From Hymenobacter puniceus (GTDB taxonomy: Bacteria > Bacteroidota > Bacteroidia > Cytophagales > Hymenobacteraceae): 64,000 nucleotides of DNA. A program made the position numbers and the translations under genes. Below, piece after piece: positions 33,643 through 43,061 of this stretch (position 1 is its first letter; each line of letters opens with the position of its first letter). Under the pieces are notes generated by a model that was not told the origin of the DNA, made no database searches, and saw only the letters and a list, made by a program, of their open reading frames with translations. Where the stretch lies: the NCBI RefSeq assembly GCF_014333525.1, contig NZ_JACSCX010000003.1, positions 558,001-622,000 on the forward strand, in the 5' to 3' direction.

Positions 33643-36600
33643 ATGTGCCTACCGTTACGCGCCCTCCTCTGCCTGCTGGCGCTGCCGCTGCATCTGCCCG
33701 CCCAGCAGCGCCTGGCTTCCGCCCGCCAGCGCAGCTACCTCACCAAGGTGTTTCGCCTCACCGAAACCCAAACCCGGCAGCTCTACGAAACCGACCTCAG
33801 CCGCGCCCGGCCCGAGTTCTTCACCCAGCCCGTCGATTCGTTCCCGACCGATAGCGCGGCCCTCGGCCGGCGGCGGCCGTTGCCGCCCGGCTACTACCTG
33901 GTGGCTCACACCGAAGGCGCCCAACTGGTATACTGGCTGCGCGCCGTCACGGACCGCCAGCTCACGCTGCTCGACAACCAGACCGACCTCACGCTGCTCG
34001 TGCGCGACTCGCTCGGCCGCCTGCTGGAAGATGCCCGCGTGAGTTTGCCCAAAGGTCAGCTGGTGCCGTTTGATGCCGCCACGCGCAGCTACCGCCTGCC
34101 CGGCAAGGCCGGCCGGGCGGGGCTGCTGGCCGTGGAGCACGCCGGCCGCACCACGTTTCACGCGCTGGAACAGGCATTTCCGAGTGGGGAACGGCGGCGG
34201 CCGGTATGGGGCTGGCGGCGGGTGGTGTATGGGTTTCCGCTGGGCTACCTCACGCGGCCGGTGCGCAGTTTGTATTTCCAGCTGCGAAACCCCTCGTACA
34301 CCACCACCGGGCTGGTGGGGCTGCTGCGCTCGGTATTCAGCGAAGACGTGCGCGACCAGCGCCAGAGCCGCCGCCAGAACCGGCACCAAGACGAATGGGT
34401 GAGCTACCTCGTCCTCAGCAAGCCCCTGTACCGCCCCACCCACGACACGCTGCGCCTCAAGGCCCGCATCTTGCGCCAGCGCGACGGCCGGCCCTATAAC
34501 CGCCCGCTGGAGCTGCGTCTGTATGGACAGGGCCGGCCCAAGAGCCTGGCCGTGCTCAAGCCCATGCGCCCGGGTTCTTACGAGTACATACTGCCGCTGA
34601 TCGATACGCTGGGGTTGCCGATTGACCAGCCCATACGTGTGTATCTGGCGCAGCCGGGGCCTAAAGGCGAAGACCTGGCCAGCGGCAGCTTCCGGCTGGA
34701 AGACTACGAGCTGAAAAACACCCGCTACACGCTGCGGGCCGCCGAAACGCCCCACCGGCGCGGCACGCCGCAGGCGCTGTTTCTGCGCGGCCAGGATGCC
34801 AATGACCTTAACCTGCTGGATGCGCGGGTGCGCCTGAGCGTGACGCCGGCCGGGGTAGGGGCCTTTCCTGGCCGCCAGGTGTTTGTGCCCGACACGCTCT
34901 GGGCCCGCGCCCAGCCCCTCGATGCCACCGGCGAAACCCGCCTCAACCTCCCCGAAACCGCCCTGCCCGCCGCCAACCTCACCTACTCAGTGCAGGCCAC
35001 CTTCCTCAACTCCGACAACGAGCGCCGCACCCAAAGCCAGGCCGTCAGCTACACCCTCGACCCCGGCGAGCTGCAGCTGGAGCTGCGCCACGACTCGCTG
35101 CTGGCCCGCTACACGGTGCGCGGCACCAGTCAGCCGGCCACGGCCACCCTCGAAACCGAAACCCTCAACTACCTCAACGTATCCACGCTGCGCCGCGAAA
35201 CCGTGTCGCTGCCACTCGCTCGCCCACTCGATGCCCGTGCCACCCGCTACCGCCTCCTTGATACGGCTGGTCATCAGGCCCTGCTCTACCTTAATGAGGA
35301 TAATGCCGATCTGTTTTTGCGCTCCGACCGCACCACCGACTCCATTCGGCTGGCCGTGGAGAACCCGCGGCGGCTGCCGTTCTGGTACTACCTGTACCGC
35401 GGCAACACGCTGGTACAGCGCGGCTACGGACCGGATTTCGCGCTGCAGACGGCTGCCGCGGGACCGGAGCCGTGGTACATGTCGGTGCACTACTTCTGGG
35501 GCGGGCAGCTGCAAACGGCCGAGTACAACGTGCCGCTGCCCCAGCACCGCCTGCTGATCCGGGCCGAGCAGCCCGAGGTGGTGTACCCGGGCCAGCGGGT
35601 GCGGCTGCAGTACACCGTCACGGATGGCGGCGGCCGGCCCGTGCCCCGCGCCGACCTCACGGCCTACGCCCATACCAGCAAGTTTGAAACGGCAGAAGCC
35701 CCGGAAATTCCCGATTTCGAGCCGGCCGTGGCCGGGCGGCTGTCGTTGCGACGGTTTCGGCTGGGCGCAGGCTTCGAGAACCAAACGGAGCAGCCGGGTC
35801 GGCAGGCGCTAACCTGGGGCGCGTGGCGGCAGCGCCTCGGGCTGGACTCGTTGCGGTTTTACCAGTTTCTGTATCCGGAGTACGGCACGTTCCACGAGTA
35901 CCAGCCCGCGCCGGGCGGCATCACCCAGATTTCGCCGTTCGTGGTGGATTCGGGGCGGGTGCAGCCGGCGGTGGCCGTGTACGTAGATGGGCTGCCGGTG
36001 TACGTGGCCGGCGTCAACGGCGAGGAGCCATTTGCGCTGGTGGCCGACAGCGGCCAGCATACCGTTGCCATTCGCACCCCCAACCGCCTCGTGACCCTGC
36101 GCGGGGTGCGGCTGCGCCACCTGCACAAGCTCACGCTCAGCATCGACCCCAACCAACCCTGCCACGAGCTGACGGTGGAGAAGCGGGGCCCGCTCACCGA
36201 AACCGAGCGCCAGCAGCTGCAACGCTTTCTGCTGCTGATCGATAAGCGCGACTACGACGAGCAGGTGTTGCTGCGCCAGGGCAACCGCCTGCAGCCCCTC
36301 GGCGCGGGCCACCCGATGCCGGTGGCTGGCGCTTCCACGCGCCGCTTCAGCTACAGCAGCTACAACCGCTACGACCGCGCCGACTTCCACCTCGCTGGCC
36401 CCTTCCGCCCCGATTCCGTGCTGCTGCGCCGCTCCGACGGGCTGCGGCGGCGGTTCCTGCTGGAGCCTAACTACCGCTTCACCTTTGGGGCGGGCCTGCT
36501 GAAGATGCGCTGCATGACCGGCTCGGAGTTTGGTCGCCTGGGCGAGGCTACCAGCTTCGGGGTGCTGCCATTTCAGGATTTCGCCTACACCGAAGCCGAC

Positions 36601-39600
36601 CTCAAGCCCCAGCCCGCCACCGGCTACTACCGCAGCAGCTACAGCCCCGAGCCGGAGCTGCACAACCCCGTAACCACGCCCGCCGGGCAGGGGCGGCTAA
36701 CCGTGCGCCTGCCGGTGCCACCCGCCGCCAACGCGGCCCGGCGCCAGCCTGCCACGCTGCCGCCGGTGCTCTACACGCTGCTCACCCAGCCCGGTAACCC
36801 CAAATTCGTGCGGCTGGAGCGCGGCCTGCCCCAAACCGTCCACGCGCTGCCCACCGGCCGCTACCGCCTGGCCCTGCTGCTGGCCGACAGCACCGTGCTG
36901 GCCCCAATCGCGGCAATCAGCATTCAGCCCAACGGCACTACCTATGTGCAGCTGGATTCCGCCGGCCTGGTGCCGCCCGGTCCGGCGGCACGGGCGCTGC
37001 GCCGCCGTTTCCAACAGTTGGTGCGTGAGCGGCTGCCCCGCGCAACTGCCGTTAGCCCGGCACGCGAGGAGCGCCGCGAAGTGCAGGTGACAGTGCCCGT
37101 GGTGCCGCAGCCGGGCTGGCGCGTGCAGCGCGGCCGCATCGAAGACAAGCAAACCGGTGAAGGCCTGCCCGGCGTCACAGTGCTGCTCAAAGGCACCACC
37201 ATCGGTGTCAGCACCAACGCCGACGGCAGCTTCGAGCTGAGCGTGCCGCCAGACGGCGGCCTGCTGCAACTCTCCTTTATCGGCTACGTGACCATGGAGC
37301 ATCGGTTGGATGGGCGCGATATGCTGGTGGGGATGACTATGGATTCCAAGCAGTTGAATGAAGTGGTGGTGACGGGCTTCGGAATGGAGCGGCGCCGAGA
37401 GCTGACCGGTGCTGTGTCCACCATCACCAGCGCCTCACTGTCGGGCCGGGTGGCGGGCGTGCAGATCCGCGGGAGCAGCACGCTCAGCGGGAGCGGGGTG
37501 CCGCTGCTGATTGTGGACGGGCTGCCATTTTCGGGCAACCAAGCCGATATCAACCCCGACGATATTGCGGGGATGAAGGTGCTGAAAGGGGCCGCGGCGG
37601 CTGCTACGTTTGGCTCGCGCGCCGCCAACGGCGTCATCATCATCACCACCAAATCCGGCGTCGGCGGCCGCAAGGCGCTGGGTTTCGATACCGACCCGGC
37701 CACTGCCATCGGCCCCGACGGCCAGCCTACCGCCGGCCGCGACCCGCGCCTGGCGTTGCGCCGCCGCTTCTCGGATTCTGGTTGGTGGCGGCCCTCGCTC
37801 GTCACCGACGCCCAGGGCCGGGTTAGTACCGAAGTCATTGTGCCCGACGACATCACCGGCTGGGACACCTTCGTGCTGGCCTCCGACGACCACGCCCGCA
37901 CCGGCAGCTTCACGGCCCTGATGCGCTCCTTCAAGGCCGTGCTGGGCGAGCTGGCCGCGCCGCGCTTCCTCATTGAAGGCGACCGGGCGCAGCTGCTCGG
38001 CAAAACCCTCAACTACCTGCCCGACACCGCCCAGGTCACGACCAGCTTCCGGGTAGGCGAGGAGCCGGCCCGCACCCAGCGCCACCAGGTCGCCACCGCC
38101 GCCCTCGACACGCTCACCCTCACGGCCCCCACCGGCGGCCCCGATTCGGTGCAAGTTAGCTTCCAACTCACGCAGCCCAATGGCTACCAAGACGGCGAGC
38201 TGCGCTACCTGCCGGTGCTGCCGGCCGGCACCCGCGAGCGGGTGGGCACCTTCGCCGTGCTCACTGCCACCGATACCACCCTCACGCTGCCCATCCGCCC
38301 CGAGCTGGGCCCCGTAACGGTGCGCCTCGAAAGCGACCCGCTGCCTACGTTGCTCGATGAAATCCGGCATGTGCAGCGCTACGCCTACCTCTGCAACGAG
38401 CAGGCCGCTTCCAAGCTGAAAACTTTGCTGCTGGAGCAGCGCATCCGCGAGCAGCTCAAGCAGCCGTTTGCGGGCGAAAAAGATGTGAACCGCCTGATCC
38501 GGCACCTGCTGCGCGGCCGCCACCAGCCCGAGGGCCTGTGGGGCACCTGGCCCGGCGCGGCCGTCAGCCCCTGGGCTACGCTGCATGTGGTGGAGGCGCT
38601 GCTCGATGCCACCCAGCAGGGCTATGCCGTGAAGATTGACCGGGACGCGCTGCGTAACTACCTGCTCCGGCAGCTGGACGTGGCGTTTGCGGATGCCGCG
38701 GCCCGCACCGCCTTGGCTGCCACGCCCACCGGCCAGCGCTACGAAGCCCTGTATTTCCGCTCTGACGACGACCGAATCCGTCTGTTGCAGCTGCTGCACC
38801 GCCTCGGCGCCCAGCCCGATTTCCGCACCTACGTGCTGCGCCTGGAGCGCGAAACCATAGAGCGCAACAAGGGCCGCCAGCCTCTCGACCGGTACCTGTC
38901 CCTAGCTAACCTACGCCATCAGCTGGGCCTCCCGTTTCAGCTGGATACGTTGCGCCGCTACCGTTTGCGCACCGAGTTGGGCGGCGTGTTTTATGCCGAT
39001 ACGCTGCGCGATGCTTCCTTCTACCGCTACCTGCTGCCCGACCGCACCGCCAACACGCTGCTGGCCTACCGCCTGCTGCGCGCCCGCGGCGGCCAGGAAG
39101 TGGAGCTGACCCGCATCCGGACTTACCTGCTGCAGCAGCGCCGCAGCGCCAGCCACTGGAGCAGCACTTACGAGGCCGCCCTGATTCTGGAAACCATCGT
39201 GCCCGATTTGCTGGTGGCTGGCAGCAAGGGTCTGATGGCGCGGGCGCAGCTCAGTGGCGCTATTAGCCAGGAAGTGAGCAAGTTCCCGTTCGATACCATC
39301 GTAGCTGCTGGTGCCGGGCTGCTGGTGCTGCGTAAGGAAGGCGGGCTGCCGGTGTACGCCACGGCGTATCAGTCGTTTTGGAATGCCGCGCCGGTGGCGG
39401 TGGCCGCGCCGTTTGGGGTGCGCACCACGCTGGCCGGGCAGGAGGGCAGCCGCGTGCTGCTGCGCGCCGGCCAGCCCGCCGAGCTCCTCGTAACCGTGGA
39501 CGTGAAGGCCGAAGCCCGCTACGTGCTGCTGGAAGTACCCATTCCGGCCGGCTGCTCCTACGGCGAAAAAGCGCCCGGCAACTCCTTCGAGGTGCACCGC

Positions 39601-39783
39601 GAATACCTGCGCCATCAGGTCGGAATCTTCATCGACGTGCTGCCCGTCGGGCGCCACACGTTTCGGGTGGCGCTGCAGCCACGCTACCGGGGCCGCTATA
39701 CCCTGAATCCCACTAAAGCCGAGCTGATGTACTTTCCCACCCGGTTTGGCCGCTCGGCCAGCAAGCAGGCGGTGGTGGAGTAG
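33643..39783 (+). CDS. Giant alpha-2-macroglobulin-like protein with an internal TonB-plug module
   Basis: A 2046-residue exported protein (signal peptide about 1-21; start ATG 33643 rather than the GTG-like frame upstream). Order: MG-type strands with SKPLYRPTHDT (about 257-270), further macroglobulin repeats, a carboxypeptidase-regulatory-like segment (about 1166-1225: IEDKQTGEGLPGVTVLLKG), a SusC-type TonB plug (about 1240-1345: VVVTGFGMERRRELTGAVST ... SRAANGVIIITTKSG), the A2M domain (SGWWRPSLVTDAQGRVS, about 1379), a thioester domain with Cys1584 in YLCNEQAASK, and a C-terminal receptor-type domain. The C-x-E-Q thioester residues are intact. It should be a periplasmic or surface protease trap, but the plug has no beta-barrel. 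Confidence 0.88.
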   Translation: MCLPLRALLCLLALPLHLPAQQRLASARQRSYLTKVFRLTETQTRQLYETDLSRARPEFFTQPVDSFPTDSAALGRRRPLPPGYYLVAHTEGAQLVYWLRAVTDRQLTLLDNQTDLTLLVRDSLGRLLEDARVSLPKGQLVPFDAATRSYRLPGKAGRAGLLAVEHAGRTTFHALEQAFPSGERRRPVWGWRRVVYGFPLGYLTRPVRSLYFQLRNPSYTTTGLVGLLRSVFSEDVRDQRQSRRQNRHQDEWVSYLVLSKPLYRPTHDTLRLKARILRQRDGRPYNRPLELRLYGQGRPKSLAVLKPMRPGSYEYILPLIDTLGLPIDQPIRVYLAQPGPKGEDLASGSFRLEDYELKNTRYTLRAAETPHRRGTPQALFLRGQDANDLNLLDARVRLSVTPAGVGAFPGRQVFVPDTLWARAQPLDATGETRLNLPETALPAANLTYSVQATFLNSDNERRTQSQAVSYTLDPGELQLELRHDSLLARYTVRGTSQPATATLETETLNYLNVSTLRRETVSLPLARPLDARATRYRLLDTAGHQALLYLNEDNADLFLRSDRTTDSIRLAVENPRRLPFWYYLYRGNTLVQRGYGPDFALQTAAAGPEPWYMSVHYFWGGQLQTAEYNVPLPQHRLLIRAEQPEVVYPGQRVRLQYTVTDGGGRPVPRADLTAYAHTSKFETAEAPEIPDFEPAVAGRLSLRRFRLGAGFENQTEQPGRQALTWGAWRQRLGLDSLRFYQFLYPEYGTFHEYQPAPGGITQISPFVVDSGRVQPAVAVYVDGLPVYVAGVNGEEPFALVADSGQHTVAIRTPNRLVTLRGVRLRHLHKLTLSIDPNQPCHELTVEKRGPLTETERQQLQRFLLLIDKRDYDEQVLLRQGNRLQPLGAGHPMPVAGASTRRFSYSSYNRYDRADFHLAGPFRPDSVLLRRSDGLRRRFLLEPNYRFTFGAGLLKMRCMTGSEFGRLGEATSFGVLPFQDFAYTEADLKPQPATGYYRSSYSPEPELHNPVTTPAGQGRLTVRLPVPPAANAARRQPATLPPVLYTLLTQPGNPKFVRLERGLPQTVHALPTGRYRLALLLADSTVLAPIAAISIQPNGTTYVQLDSAGLVPPGPAARALRRRFQQLVRERLPRATAVSPAREERREVQVTVPVVPQPGWRVQRGRIEDKQTGEGLPGVTVLLKGTTIGVSTNADGSFELSVPPDGGLLQLSFIGYVTMEHRLDGRDMLVGMTMDSKQLNEVVVTGFGMERRRELTGAVSTITSASLSGRVAGVQIRGSSTLSGSGVPLLIVDGLPFSGNQADINPDDIAGMKVLKGAAAAATFGSRAANGVIIITTKSGVGGRKALGFDTDPATAIGPDGQPTAGRDPRLALRRRFSDSGWWRPSLVTDAQGRVSTEVIVPDDITGWDTFVLASDDHARTGSFTALMRSFKAVLGELAAPRFLIEGDRAQLLGKTLNYLPDTAQVTTSFRVGEEPARTQRHQVATAALDTLTLTAPTGGPDSVQVSFQLTQPNGYQDGELRYLPVLPAGTRERVGTFAVLTATDTTLTLPIRPELGPVTVRLESDPLPTLLDEIRHVQRYAYLCNEQAASKLKTLLLEQRIREQLKQPFAGEKDVNRLIRHLLRGRHQPEGLWGTWPGAAVSPWATLHVVEALLDATQQGYAVKIDRDALRNYLLRQLDVAFADAAARTALAATPTGQRYEALYFRSDDDRIRLLQLLHRLGAQPDFRTYVLRLERETIERNKGRQPLDRYLSLANLRHQLGLPFQLDTLRRYRLRTELGGVFYADTLRDASFYRYLLPDRTANTLLAYRLLRARGGQEVELTRIRTYLLQQRRSASHWSSTYEAALILETIVPDLLVAGSKGLMARAQLSGAISQEVSKFPFDTIVAAGAGLLVLRKEGGLPVYATAYQSFWNAAPVAVAAPFGVRTTLAGQEGSRVLLRAGQPAELLVTVDVKAEARYVLLEVPIPAGCSYGEKAPGNSFEVHREYLRHQVGIFIDVLPVGRHTFRVALQPRYRGRYTLNPTKAELMYFPTRFGRSASKQAVVE

Positions 39784-39811
39784 GGGCCGTTTGGCTGGTT
39801 TGTAGAACGGT

Positions 39812-39909
39812 GTAGAGACGGGACATGTCGCGTTTCGTCGTTGCTGACGTTGTAATAAAGACGATGGCCTCAGTCGTTCGACAACAGACGCGAAGTTTCG
39901 CGTCTATAC
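39812..39909. repeat. GAGACGCGA-family element after the A2M gene
   Basis: The left arm GTAGAGACGGGACATGTCGC (from 39812) and the right arm ending CGCGTCTATAC (39909) are inverted, with some mismatches. The total of 98 bp matches the 99-bp element in pnkp. It stands alone between the A2M gene and the GH13 gene. Confidence 0.65.
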
Positions 39910-40013
39910 ATCGTTTGGCTGGCTCCGAAATGCCGCTTGTCGAAACTGCCCGCCGAAACCGATAACTTCCGGCCTGCTAACACCGTTGCCTGTTTTTCCA
40001 CCCGACACCAGAC

Positions 40014-41897
40014 ATGAAAAAAACGCTCTATACGCTGCTGCTGGCGGCTGCTTTGCTGCCGCTGGGCGCCTCGGCCCAGTCCATTACCCGCCTGAACCCC
40101 ACCAACTGGTGGGTGGGCATGAAGCACAATACGGTACAGGTGCTGGTGTACGGCCCGCAGGCCGGCACGCTGGCCTACACCGTGAACTACCCCGGCGTGA
40201 AGCTGGTGAAAACCAACACCGTCGAGAACCCCAACTACGCCTTCCTCGACCTGATTATCGCGCCCACCGCCAAACCGGGTCAGGTAGCACTGGTAGGCAA
40301 AAAGGGAGCGAAAACCGTCACCCAGAACTGGGAGTTGAAGGCCCGCGACAACGCCGTGAAGGCCCAAGGCGTCACGCAGGCCGACTTCATCTACCTGGCC
40401 ATGCCGGACCGGTTCGCCAACGGGGACCCCGGCAACGACAAGTTTGCCGACATGGCCGACCCCAGCTCGGACCGCGCCCAGCCCTTCCTGCGCCACGGCG
40501 GCGACCTGCAGGGGGCCAGTCAGCACCTGGATTACCTGAAGGAGCTGGGCGTAACGGCCGTGTGGTTTACGCCCGTCATCGAAAACAACCAGGGCCTCAC
40601 CGACGAAGGCGGGGCCAAACGCTCGGCCTACCACGGCTACGGCTTCACCGACCACTACACCGTGGACAAGCGCCTGGGCGGCAACGCGGCCTATAAGGCT
40701 TTCGTGCAGAAAGCCCACGGCATGGGCCTGAAAGTGGTGCAGGACGCCGTGTACAACCACATCGGCAATAACCACTGGTTTATCCAGGATTTGCCCATGA
40801 AAAGCTGGCTGCACCAGTGGCCCACCTACACCAACACCAGCTACCGCCAGCAGCCCATCACCGACCCCCACGCCGCCCAGATTGACCGCAAGGTGACGCT
40901 CGACGGCTGGTTTGTGCCCTTCCTGCCCGACCTGAATCAGCAGAACCCCTACGTGGCCAACTTCCTCATCCAGCATGCCCTCTGGACGGTGGAGAACTTC
41001 GGGGTGGATGCCTGGCGCATCGACACCTATATGTACAACGACCAGCCCTTCATGAACCGCTGCAACGCGGCGCTGCTCACGGAGTATCCGAAAATCCACA
41101 TTTTCGGGGAGTCGTCGGTGACCAGCATCGTAGATCAGGCCTACTACGTGCGCAATAAGATTGACTTTCCGTTCAAGTCCAACCAGCCCGGCGGGCTCGA
41201 TTTTGTGCTGGAAAACGCCATGCTGGCCGGCCTGAAGGAAGTGGGCACGCCCGGTGCCACCGGCTGGGACAACGGCGCCCAGCGCGTGTACCAGGCCCTG
41301 GCCCAGGACGCCGTGTACCAGGACCCCACCAAGCTCGTCACCTTCATCGACAACCACGACCACAATCGGTTTCTGTCGGAGGTAGGCGAGGACGTGGCCA
41401 AGTACAAGATGGGCCTGACCTGGCTGCTGACTACCCGCGGCATCCCGAGCATGTACTACGGCACGGAAATCCTGATGAAGAACTTCAAGGACCCCTCCGA
41501 CGCCGAAGTGCGCCGCGACTTCCCCGGCGGCTTTCCCGGCGACGCGCAGAACAAGTTCACGGCCGCCGGCCGCACCGAGGCCGAAAACGACGCCTTCCGC
41601 TTCGTGAGCACGCTGGCCAACTACCGCCGTACGCACCCGGTGCTCAGCTCCGGCAAGCTGATGCAGTACCTGCCCGAAAACGGCCAGTACGTGTACTTCC
41701 GCTACTCCGATGCCGGCAGCGTGATGGTGGCCTCCAACACCACCGACAAAGCCACCAGCCTGCCCACCGCCCGCTTCTCCGAGCGCCTCACCGGCTTCAC
41801 CAAAGCCCGCAACGTGCTAACCGGCGAAACCATTTCCGACCTCAAAACCCTGCAGCTACCCGCCAAGACAGCCCTGGTGCTGGAGCTGATGAAGTAG
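40014..41897 (+). CDS. Secreted GH13 alpha-amylase (neopullulanase/cyclomaltodextrinase-like)
   Basis: A 627-residue exported GH13 enzyme with signal peptide (MKKTLYTLLLAAALLPLGAS-AQ). The N-terminal beta-domain (residues about 25-115) is followed by the TIM barrel. The catalytic nucleophile is Asp in VDAWRIDTY, the acid/base is Glu in IFGESS, and the third Asp is in FIDNHDHNRF. A short antiparallel C-terminal domain closes the protein. The subfamily resembles periplasmic neopullulanase-like SusA, cutting alpha-1,4 glucans and cyclodextrins. It is well apart from the GH13/GH97 pair (5 kb away), but should act on the same substrates. Confidence 0.92.
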   Translation: MKKTLYTLLLAAALLPLGASAQSITRLNPTNWWVGMKHNTVQVLVYGPQAGTLAYTVNYPGVKLVKTNTVENPNYAFLDLIIAPTAKPGQVALVGKKGAKTVTQNWELKARDNAVKAQGVTQADFIYLAMPDRFANGDPGNDKFADMADPSSDRAQPFLRHGGDLQGASQHLDYLKELGVTAVWFTPVIENNQGLTDEGGAKRSAYHGYGFTDHYTVDKRLGGNAAYKAFVQKAHGMGLKVVQDAVYNHIGNNHWFIQDLPMKSWLHQWPTYTNTSYRQQPITDPHAAQIDRKVTLDGWFVPFLPDLNQQNPYVANFLIQHALWTVENFGVDAWRIDTYMYNDQPFMNRCNAALLTEYPKIHIFGESSVTSIVDQAYYVRNKIDFPFKSNQPGGLDFVLENAMLAGLKEVGTPGATGWDNGAQRVYQALAQDAVYQDPTKLVTFIDNHDHNRFLSEVGEDVAKYKMGLTWLLTTRGIPSMYYGTEILMKNFKDPSDAEVRRDFPGGFPGDAQNKFTAAGRTEAENDAFRFVSTLANYRRTHPVLSSGKLMQYLPENGQYVYFRYSDAGSVMVASNTTDKATSLPTARFSERLTGFTKARNVLTGETISDLKTLQLPAKTALVLELMK

Positions 41898-41901
41898 GAT
41901 T

Positions 41902-42021
41902 TAGTTGTTGGTTGCTGGTTGTTAGTTGTCAGGGGAAATCCAATGCAATAGAATAATCTGTTTTAAACAACAATCATCTAACAGCCAATTGCTAACAACT
42001 GACAACCAGCAACCAACAACT
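41902..42021. repeat. GTTGTCAGTTG-family element between GH13 and DraG genes
   Basis: Inverted arms of about 30 bp (41902-41932 and 41992-42021) share the core GTTGTTGGTTGCTGGTTGT and flank 59 bp. The right arm ends five bases before ATG 42027, so the leader of the next gene is made from the repeat. It is a longer relative of the element inside pnkp. Confidence 0.75.
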
Positions 42022-42026
42022 TACTT

Positions 42027-42974
42027 ATGCCTGATATTCTCGAAGTCCAACTCCGCGCTGCCTTGCTGGGGCTGGCCGTAGGCGACGCGCTGGGCGTGCC
42101 CGTGGAATTCCAGAGCCGCGCGGCTCGCCGCCAGGACCCCGTGGTGCACATGCGCGAATACGGCACGCACCATCAGTCCGCCGGCACCTGGTCCGATGAC
42201 GCCTCCCTCACGTTCTGCCTGGCCGAAGCCATTGCCGACGGCTACACCGTGGGCAAGCTGGCTGAGAACTGCTGCCGCTGGTACTACCAGAACTTTTGGA
42301 CGCCCCACGGTTCCGTATTCGACATCGGCATCACCACCCGCGAGGCCATCCAACAGCTGAAGGCTGATGACGACCTGATTCTGGCCGGCGGCACCGACGA
42401 GTATAGCAACGGCAACGGGGCCCTGATGCGGATTCTGCCGCTGGCCTTTTACCAGACAGCACTTCCGCTAAAAGAACGTTTTCAGCTGCTCTTTGAAGCC
42501 TCTGCCGTCACGCACGGCCACATCCGCTCGGCAGTAGCGTGCTTTCTGTATCTGGAAATGGCCCGGCACCTGCGCGCCGGCTTCACGCCCGCCGAAGCCT
42601 ACGCTCAGCTGTGCGCCGAAGCCCCAGCTCAGCTACGGGAGCTGGATATTCCTGCCGTGGAAATTGCCCAGTTCAATTACCTGTTCACAGGGCGTCTAGC
42701 CGATTTGCCGGTGCAGGTAATCCGTAGTGGCGGCTACGTGATGCACACGCTGGAAGCCAGCCTCTGGTGCCTGCTCCGCCACGAAACCTACGCCGAAACC
42801 GTACTGGCCGCCGTCAACCTCGGCGAAGATACCGACACCACCGGCGCCGTAACGGGTGGCCTGGCTGGCCTATTCTACGGCGAAGCGGCCATCCCGCCTG
42901 AATGGCTACAAGTGCTGGCCCGCCGCCCTGATATCGAGGACCTTGCGCATCGCATGGCCAAGCAAGGAAGCTAA
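42027..42974 (+). CDS. ADP-ribosylglycohydrolase (DraG-like) family protein
   Basis: A 315-residue DraG-fold enzyme. The metal-site motifs are present: GTWSDDAS (the TDDT-type pair), NGALMR, and near the C-terminus GEDTDTTGAVTGGLAG. It removes ADP-ribose from proteins, nucleic acids or small acceptors; the target is unknown. It lacks a signal and is cytosolic. Its leader is formed by a repeat element, so its expression may have been changed by insertion. Proximity to the two nucleotidyltransferases and Hen1-Pnkp (10-18 kb) hints at, but does not prove, an RNA-modification link. Confidence 0.88.
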   Translation: MPDILEVQLRAALLGLAVGDALGVPVEFQSRAARRQDPVVHMREYGTHHQSAGTWSDDASLTFCLAEAIADGYTVGKLAENCCRWYYQNFWTPHGSVFDIGITTREAIQQLKADDDLILAGGTDEYSNGNGALMRILPLAFYQTALPLKERFQLLFEASAVTHGHIRSAVACFLYLEMARHLRAGFTPAEAYAQLCAEAPAQLRELDIPAVEIAQFNYLFTGRLADLPVQVIRSGGYVMHTLEASLWCLLRHETYAETVLAAVNLGEDTDTTGAVTGGLAGLFYGEAAIPPEWLQVLARRPDIEDLAHRMAKQGS

Positions 42975-43012
42975 AAAAAAGTCCCTTTAGAGTTAATCTG
43001 AAGGGACTTTTT
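42973..43012. terminator. Bidirectional terminator at the DraG-like gene end
   Basis: A stem of about 16 bp (one mismatch) from the TAA stop at 42972-42974 to 43012, with A-run and T-run ends, between convergent genes. Confidence 0.85.
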
Positions 43013-43061
43013 GAATTTTATGGCTCATCTACGTATCCCAAACGGGTAATTGCTGAATGGG

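Noticed and set aside
37435..38799. 454-codon minus-strand frame inside the A2M gene
   Set aside because: No domain match; it mirrors the coding strand's third-position GC bias. The A2M and thioester motifs lie on the plus strand.
39870..41636. 588-codon minus-strand frame over the GH13 gene
   Set aside because: Full GH13 catalytic residues are on the plus strand. The minus frame is Val/Gly/His-rich and starts in a repeat element.
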